A stretch of 64,000 nt of DNA, from NCBI RefSeq assembly GCF_022867795.2, contig NZ_CP107006.1, forward strand, positions 4,216,001 to 4,280,000, given 5' to 3'. The notes under the pieces are model-generated. The model worked only from the letters and a program-made list of their open reading frames with translations. It searched no databases and had not been told where the DNA came from. Each line of letters starts with the position of its first letter. Within the stretch, counting starts at the first letter, position 1. The translations under genes and the position numbers were made by a program. Source of the stretch: Chitinophaga horti (GTDB taxonomy: Bacteria; Bacteroidota; Bacteroidia; Chitinophagales; Chitinophagaceae). Of this stretch, positions 59,634 through 64,000 are shown in pieces.

Positions 59634-60032
59634 TTATTGTACTTGTTTAAGTTGAGCTACCGTAATATTAAAGGTAGATGCGTACCGCTGTAACAGGTCT
59701 TCGCTTAAATGTTGAAATACATCCGGCTTCATGTGCCGCTTTACCTGCCATTGCCACTTACCCACGTAACCGGCCAGTTGCGGCAGGGTGAGCAGGGATT
59801 TCTCCATATAGTAAGCGATGGGGCTCAGCTTTCCGGCGAGCACGGCTGCGCGTGTTTGTTCCACTTTCTCATTGATCTCTTCCCAGGCCTGTGACATGGC
59901 GATGTTTTCGGGCTCCCATCCAACGCTGGTGGCGGTGGTGTACTTCCCGCTATCGTCCACGGCATAAAAAAGCTGTTTAAATGTGCCTTGATGCATATTT
60001 TCCCCGTCCTGGGGTACTTCTTCTTTTTTCAT
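59634..60032 (-). CDS. Uncharacterised protein of the DAR/polyketide cluster
   Basis: This 132-residue protein has no signal peptide or membrane helix. The frame starts MKKEEVPQDGENMHQGTF; a second Met at residue 13 (59996) may be the true start. The sequence after that is helical with QAWEEINEKVEQTRAAVL and KSLLTLPQLAGYVGKWQW. I know no function. It lies 6 bases before the BtrH-like gene, so it is the first gene of the group with the exporter, and its position after the darB terminator suggests a new transcription start. It could be a small accessory or substrate-binding protein of the pigment system. Confidence 0.75.
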   Translation of the reverse strand: MKKEEVPQDGENMHQGTFKQLFYAVDDSGKYTTATSVGWEPENIAMSQAWEEINEKVEQTRAAVLAGKLSPIAYYMEKSLLTLPQLAGYVGKWQWQVKRHMKPDVFQHLSEDLLQRYASTFNITVAQLKQVQ

Positions 60033-60078
60033 GTCCGGCAGTTTTTGAGGGTTAAAAGTATCAATTTATGCATTCAAT

Positions 60079-60107
60079 AAAAAAAGGAGGCCGCCGCAAC
60101 GGCCCCC
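60079..60107 (-). terminator. Leftward terminator after darB
   Basis: GGAGGCCG (60086-60093) and CGGCCCCC (60100-60107) pair over 8 bases with one G-U, and on the minus strand TTTTTTTATTG follows. It splits the cluster into a darAB part and the remaining genes. Confidence 0.75.
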
Positions 60108-60137
60108 AGGTTATATTGACTTGTATAGATCTGGTGG

Positions 60138-61274
60138 TTACACTACGGTGATGTGTGCGTAAGCGTATGAGAAACGCGCGCTTTCGGGCACCATCATCGC
60201 AATGGTATCGCCTTTTTTCAGTTGGCCGCCCGACAGCAGTTCCTCCAGCATGAAATAAGGAGATGCGGTACCAACGTTACCCACGCGGGTAAGGTTCGTA
60301 AACCATTTTTCCTGCGGGATGGGTACTCCCAGTTTTGTAATTTCCTCGTCGATCTTCATACGGAAGAATTCAGAAGACAGGTGTGGCAGGAAGTAGGTCA
60401 GCTTATCGATGTCAATATTATGTTTCTCTACTAATTCTTTCCACATTTTAGCGCCGGAAGGAACGATGTTTTTGCCCAGCAGGCGGGTATCCTGTTTAAA
60501 GGAAAACACGCTGTTGTTCGCCCACTCCTCGGGGCTCATATCGATCCAGCCTGTTGTGGAGCCGTCGGGTTGTTTTACCGCCCCGGCGTACATGCAGGTT
60601 TCCAGTTCGTGTGCGTAGGAAGCAATTTCTACCCAATCGACACGCAGGCTTAAGCCATCTTCGTTAGGTTTGTCCTGGAACAGCGCCGCGCTGGCACCGT
60701 CGGACAGCATCCAACGGAGAAAATCCTTTTCAAAAGCGATGATCGGGTTTTCGGTGAGTTGCTTGAGGTTATCTGTTTCCGGGTTGAATTTTTCGGCCAG
60801 CAACCAGCTGGAGAATTTTTCGGAACCGGTGCTTACTGCATTTTCGGAGTTGCCGCTTTTAATAGACATAAAAGCGTATTTGAAAGCCTGCATACCAGCG
60901 GCACAAGCGCCTGTGGCGGCAATCAGCTCAACGGGCTGGCATTTCAGGATGCCGTGCACCATGGCGGCGTGGTTAGGCAGCAACTGGTCAGGCGATGTGG
61001 TGCCGCAGGCCAGGAGCTGTAATTTGGTCATTGGGAACTTTTCATCAAACAATCCTTCAACCGCTTTAGCTGTCATCTCGGCATTCGTGTGGGTCGTTTT
61101 TCCGTTCTTATCGAGGGCGTAATAACGCGTTTTGATCTTGTTATTGCCAAGCACGATCGATCTCGCACGGGAAGGCCTGCCATCTACCATCCCCAGTATG
61201 CTCTCCATTTGGTCATTCCCCACCGGCTCATTGGGTAAAAATTTTGCGAGCCTCGTGATATAAACTTCTTTCAT
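60138..61274 (-). CDS. darB: DarB-type ketosynthase III for dialkylresorcinol formation
   Basis: This 378-residue KAS III-fold enzyme has the Cys-His-Asn triad C124 (ATGACAAGM), H298 (FLPHLSSEF) and N333 (VGNVGTASPY). It is typical of the DarB family, which condenses an acyl-ACP-derived beta-keto ester with an alpha,beta-unsaturated thioester to make a cyclohexanedione that DarA aromatises to a 2,5-dialkylresorcinol. The neighbouring darA gene (138 bases upstream) makes this assignment firm. In flexirubin producers the resorcinol is then esterified with an aryl polyene acid. Confidence 0.9.
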   Translation of the reverse strand: MKEVYITRLAKFLPNEPVGNDQMESILGMVDGRPSRARSIVLGNNKIKTRYYALDKNGKTTHTNAEMTAKAVEGLFDEKFPMTKLQLLACGTTSPDQLLPNHAAMVHGILKCQPVELIAATGACAAGMQAFKYAFMSIKSGNSENAVSTGSEKFSSWLLAEKFNPETDNLKQLTENPIIAFEKDFLRWMLSDGASAALFQDKPNEDGLSLRVDWVEIASYAHELETCMYAGAVKQPDGSTTGWIDMSPEEWANNSVFSFKQDTRLLGKNIVPSGAKMWKELVEKHNIDIDKLTYFLPHLSSEFFRMKIDEEITKLGVPIPQEKWFTNLTRVGNVGTASPYFMLEELLSGGQLKKGDTIAMMVPESARFSYAYAHITVV

Positions 61275-61385
61275 GTCTGAATTTAAAAGTTATTGCGGTC
61301 GTAAATATATAATCTTAAACGTAAATACCCATTAAGGGTCCGGCTGTACTGCCCGAAAATCATATTCATTTCACTTTCCGGGCGC

Positions 61386-61393
61386 AAAATTAC
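61386..61393 (-). promoter_or_regulatory. Possible -7 element of a darB promoter
   Basis: On the minus strand this reads TAATTTTG, a match to TAnnTTTG, about 110 bases before the darB start in the 138-base darA-darB gap. No -33 match at the proper distance. Confidence 0.35.
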
Positions 61394-61412
61394 AGATAAG
61401 CCGTCAATTGCG

Positions 61413-62333
61413 TTAACGCAGCGAAACACCTTTATGGTATTCCACCTCGTCTTCCAGCTCTTTCTTCTTAAAAATAACCGCAAATTTAGCAGATATAGCA
61501 GATATCGGTGTAAGGGTAAATATGCCCAGTATCAGCAGGGTACGGTACATCTTGATACGACCTTGTCTTTCCGCCGCGCCGGGACCGCCTTTTTCGGCGA
61601 TGTAACCTGCCCAGAAGCGGAAGGGCTTTTGTGCACGGGCTTCCAGCACTACCAGGCCTGGGTTGATTTCCACCGCGCCCAGTTTAAGCAGCGCGGGCTG
61701 CAGACTACTCCAGTCTTTCGTGACCAGCGCCCGGGCGATCGGCTCGCCGAAGCGGGAGGCCGCCTGTATATCCGCCGAGCTAACGCCCGCTTCGGGCAGC
61801 AGTCCACTCGCTTCCTTCTGGCCTTTGAACGCCCAGCGGAAAACAGTGAGTACAGATACCAGGTTATTATGTTTATCCACCAGCACCACGTTACCAACCA
61901 GGTTGGCGCCGGCATCTTTCAGATATTGTTTTACTCTTTCCTGGGGATTGAGCCACATGTTGCGTGCGCCAACGAGGGTGAGCACATTCTTTCCTTTTAA
62001 CAGACGTTTACCGGCTTCACTTTGAAGAAATGCCGTTACAGGTTGTGATGGTGACAGGAACCAAGGCTGATAAGCGAGGACTACCAGGTCGAAATGCTCG
62101 TCCGCACTGGTCTTCAAGGGTTCGATCGCCCGAGGCCTGTGCAGCACGCACTCCGGCATGGCATCGTAAAATTGCTGTTTGGTCCATGGAAACGGGAAAG
62201 GTGCCACGGGCACAATCTGCTCAAATCTGATATCGGCCTTTCCCTGCAAAGGCGCCAATACCCGGTCAATAATCGCTTTCAGCTGGCCAGTTTGGGTGAA
62301 ATAAATCACCAATATCTTAGGATTGTCTGTCAT
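61413..62333 (-). CDS. darA: DarA dialkylresorcinol condensing/aromatising enzyme
   Basis: This 306-residue protein has an N-terminal flavodoxin-like fold (KILVIYFTQTGQLKAIIDR), a middle part with WLNPQERVKQYLKDAG and a hydrophobic segment near the C-terminus (about 260-285, TLLILGIFTLTPISAISAKF) that may place it at the membrane. It is a recognisable DarA, the partner of DarB in 2,5-dialkylresorcinol synthesis. It is the first gene of the leftward pigment region, 71 bases after the DUF2807 gene, which may or may not be co-transcribed. The family is small, so the assignment is sound, but the reaction details are taken from known systems. Confidence 0.88.
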   Translation of the reverse strand: MTDNPKILVIYFTQTGQLKAIIDRVLAPLQGKADIRFEQIVPVAPFPFPWTKQQFYDAMPECVLHRPRAIEPLKTSADEHFDLVVLAYQPWFLSPSQPVTAFLQSEAGKRLLKGKNVLTLVGARNMWLNPQERVKQYLKDAGANLVGNVVLVDKHNNLVSVLTVFRWAFKGQKEASGLLPEAGVSSADIQAASRFGEPIARALVTKDWSSLQPALLKLGAVEINPGLVVLEARAQKPFRFWAGYIAEKGGPGAAERQGRIKMYRTLLILGIFTLTPISAISAKFAVIFKKKELEDEVEYHKGVSLR

Positions 62334-62404
62334 AGTTGGTATTCCGAATGCAACAATTGAGGCGTAAACTTACCTATTTTTTTAATAAGACTGACCAACC
62401 CGCT

Positions 62405-63142
62405 CTATTCCTTACGTACCGATCCGGAACCGACGATGCTCGTATTTCCCGCCGTAGCGTCGCCACGGTAGCGCACATCGCCGCTGCCGGCAATGTTCGC
62501 TTCTATTTTGATGCTGGCATACACGTGCGCATCGCCACTGCCTGAAATATCCACCTTTACATTTTCGGCCAGCAGTTCGCTGCCATGGAAGTTGCTGCTG
62601 CCGGCAATACTTACGTTCATATCGCGGGTTTTACCCTTCAGTTCCATATCGCCGCTGCCCGCAATTTCTACGTCCACCGACGGCGCGTCCAGTTCGGCGG
62701 CTTTAATAACACCCGACCCGGACAGGCTGAACAGCATTTTATCGTCGGCAGTAAATTTATCCTTCATATATATATTACCAGACCCGGAGAGCGACACCGC
62801 ATCCAGAGAAGCAACGGTAATGTATACCCGAACAGGTTTGCTCGTGCGGATGGAAGTATTATTGCGTTGTTTTACGATCAGCTCTCCCTCTTCAGCTTCC
62901 AGCTCAATGTAAGGTTGCACGTTCTCGTCCGTTTCAATTTCTACTCTGGCGGTGGCGCCCTGGTGTATGTATACATCCATACTGCCGCGGATATCGATCC
63001 GCTGGAACGGTACTACTTCACGTGCTTGCTTTACTACATGACCGTTTCCCTTAACGCGCTCATTACCAATCATTTCATCGCATCCGCTAAAAACAAATAC
63101 AGTAGTAACGGCCAGGAGCAGGCAGGTAAATATATTCCTCAT
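62405..63142 (-). CDS. DUF2807 (GIN-domain) lipoprotein
   Basis: This 245-residue protein has a lipobox VFVFSGC (Cys about 20) and a DUF2807 domain of right-handed beta-helix type with regular repeats such as SGSGNIYMKDKF, EIAGSGDMELKGK and SIAGSSNFHGSEL. The repeating 'GSG' turns are characteristic of this family, which is common in Bacteroidota envelopes and of unknown function. It stands between guaA and darA, transcribed leftward, and has no clear functional link to the pigment cluster. The mature part faces the periplasm or cell surface. Confidence 0.9.
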   Translation of the reverse strand: MRNIFTCLLLAVTTVFVFSGCDEMIGNERVKGNGHVVKQAREVVPFQRIDIRGSMDVYIHQGATARVEIETDENVQPYIELEAEEGELIVKQRNNTSIRTSKPVRVYITVASLDAVSLSGSGNIYMKDKFTADDKMLFSLSGSGVIKAAELDAPSVDVEIAGSGDMELKGKTRDMNVSIAGSSNFHGSELLAENVKVDISGSGDAHVYASIKIEANIAGSGDVRYRGDATAGNTSIVGSGSVRKE

Positions 63143-63275
63143 AAAAGCTAAATTTTAGATATGACGATTTTTGGGTGGATTGAAAAACAGCAGAAAATTA
63201 CAAAAAGCTGCGCATTGGAGCGTGCTCAATTTTGAAATCCCGCGGATCGGCTTTTCTCCTTTTCAGGCTTTAACC

Positions 63276-63283
63276 TATCTTTG
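63276..63283 (+). promoter_or_regulatory. -7 element of guaA
   Basis: TATCTTTG matches TAnnTTTG perfectly and ends 8 bases before the guaA ATG, so the leader would be only a few bases long. Confidence 0.55.
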
Positions 63284-63291
63284 CACCCATC

Positions 63292-64000
63292 ATGACAGAA
63301 AAGATATTGATCCTCGACTTCGGTTCCCAGTATACGCAGCTGATTGCACGTGTTATCAGGGAGCTTAATGTGTATTGTGAAATTCAGCCCTGCACCTCCC
63401 CGATCAACTGGGAAAGCAGTATCAAAGGCGTGATCCTTTCGGGCAGCCCGTTTTCCGTTAACGATCCCAATGCACCTTTGGTGGACATTGCGGCCATGGC
63501 GGAAAAAGTACCCGTACTGGGCGTTTGCTACGGCGCGCAGCTGATGGCCAAAGTATTTGGCGGTGAAGTGGCCAAAAGCAACTTCCGCGAGTACGGCCGG
63601 GCGTACATGACACACCAGGACAAAGAAGAAAAATTGTTATTTGATATCAGCGCACAGAGCCAGGTTTGGATGAGCCATGCCGACTCTATCGTGCGCAGCC
63701 CCGAGGCATTTGAAGTGATCGCTACCACCGAAAACATCCCGGTAGCTGCCTTTAAATGCACCACCCTCACCACCCACCCGATGTTCGGCCTCCAGTTCCA
63801 CCCGGAAGTGACGCACTCCATCGAGGGTAAACAAATCGTTCGCAACTTCCTTGTACACATCTGCGGTATGAAACAGGAGTGGACACCCGCTGCCTTCGTG
63901 CAGGAAACGGTGGAGCGCATCCGCCAGCAGGTAGGTAATAAACGCGTGGTAATGGCGCTGAGCGGTGGGGTTGACTCTACCGTAGCAGCAGAACTGATCC
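63292..64000 (+). CDS. guaA: GMP synthase (glutamine-hydrolysing), N-terminal part
   Basis: From the ATG at 63292 the frame stays open to the window edge (236 codons). The class I glutamine amidotransferase domain is complete with nucleophile C79 in GVCYGAQ and H170/E172 in FHPEVTHS. The ATP pyrophosphatase domain begins with the PP-loop LSGGVDSTVA near residue 223. GuaA makes GMP from XMP, glutamine and ATP in the purine pathway. The remaining roughly 275 residues lie outside the window. The -7 element TATCTTTG lies 8 bases upstream. It is divergent from the DUF2807 gene. Confidence 0.96.
   Translation, partial: MTEKILILDFGSQYTQLIARVIRELNVYCEIQPCTSPINWESSIKGVILSGSPFSVNDPNAPLVDIAAMAEKVPVLGVCYGAQLMAKVFGGEVAKSNFREYGRAYMTHQDKEEKLLFDISAQSQVWMSHADSIVRSPEAFEVIATTENIPVAAFKCTTLTTHPMFGLQFHPEVTHSIEGKQIVRNFLVHICGMKQEWTPAAFVQETVERIRQQVGNKRVVMALSGGVDSTVAAELI

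Noticed and set aside
59634..60032. 132-residue protein as an acyl carrier protein
   Set aside because: No DSL-type phosphopantetheine motif and wrong helix pattern.
53821..62404. Whole right-hand cluster as fatty acid synthesis genes
   Set aside because: DarA and DarB with a Cys-less CLF and an exporter fit pigment/dialkylresorcinol synthesis far better than primary lipid synthesis.
1..64000. tRNA, rRNA, phage or transposase genes
   Set aside because: None recognised by eye on either strand; a covariance-model scan would be needed to exclude small RNAs.

Overview
The window reads as chromosomal DNA of a Bacteroidota member, most likely a Chitinophagaceae (Chitinophaga-like) bacterium. The signs are a FecI/FecR-controlled SusC/SusD pair, promoters of the TTTG / TAnnTTTG type with no clear Shine-Dalgarno sites, a T9SS-type C-terminal domain on a subtilase, many SPII lipoproteins, and DarA/DarB genes of the flexirubin/dialkylresorcinol type. 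No tRNA, rRNA, CRISPR array, transposase or prophage gene was seen.

Layout. 0-8.5 kb: the end of a sensor kinase with its OmpR-type regulator, thioredoxin, a MacB/FtsX-like permease, a GH9 endoglucanase, an orphan protein, a cupin and an Asp/Arg/Asn-repeat secreted protein. 8.6-16.1 kb: a self-contained uptake locus with an ECF sigma factor (split by a -1 frameshift exactly at an A AAA AAG slippery heptamer), FecR anti-sigma, SusC, SusD and a periplasmic glycerophosphodiesterase. 16.2-24.3 kb: two zinc alcohol dehydrogenases with a small membrane protein, a DUF2310-like Zn-ribbon gene broken by an in-frame stop, a Sel1 protein, a small lysine-rich secreted protein, an SDR of the fructuronate reductase type and a CPA2 antiporter.

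24.4-39 kb is a nearly complete hexuronate/pectin-type uronate locus. Leftward operon one is kduI, DUF4861, kduD, lacI-type regulator, GH88 unsaturated glucuronyl hydrolase and DUF2264 protein. Divergent from it is uxaA. Leftward operon two is uxaB, uxaC, kdgK, eda and exuT. Together they cover release of unsaturated uronates (GH88), the KduI/KduD route and the UxaC/UxaB/UxaA route, both converging on KDG, then KdgK and Eda to pyruvate plus glyceraldehyde 3-phosphate. LacI-type palindromes (TGCAAACGTTTGCA and close variants) lie before kduI/uxaA, before GH88 and inside the 3' end of eda before exuT, which suggests one regulon controlled by the LacI protein encoded in it.

39-53.8 kb is mostly housekeeping: mnmA, a T9SS-type subtilase, an RsmB-like rRNA methyltransferase, the 2-oxoglutarate dehydrogenase E1/E2 operon (E2 with two near-identical lipoyl domains), rpsT, an M14 peptidase and a large ThuA/sugar dehydrogenase/PKD/cytochrome c lipoprotein. 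53.9-62.3 kb is a compact leftward polyketide-type cluster (DarA, DarB, unknown, BtrH-like acyltransferase, ABC exporter, ACP, ketosynthase, chain-length factor) that lacks the other flexirubin genes. The window closes with a DUF2807 lipoprotein and the start of guaA.

Cross-cutting features: a dispersed ~30-bp palindromic repeat (five copies at four intergenic sites), two longer intergenic hairpin elements each just downstream of one of these copies, two terminators with no gene in front of them, and two genes whose reading frames are interrupted but otherwise preserved.
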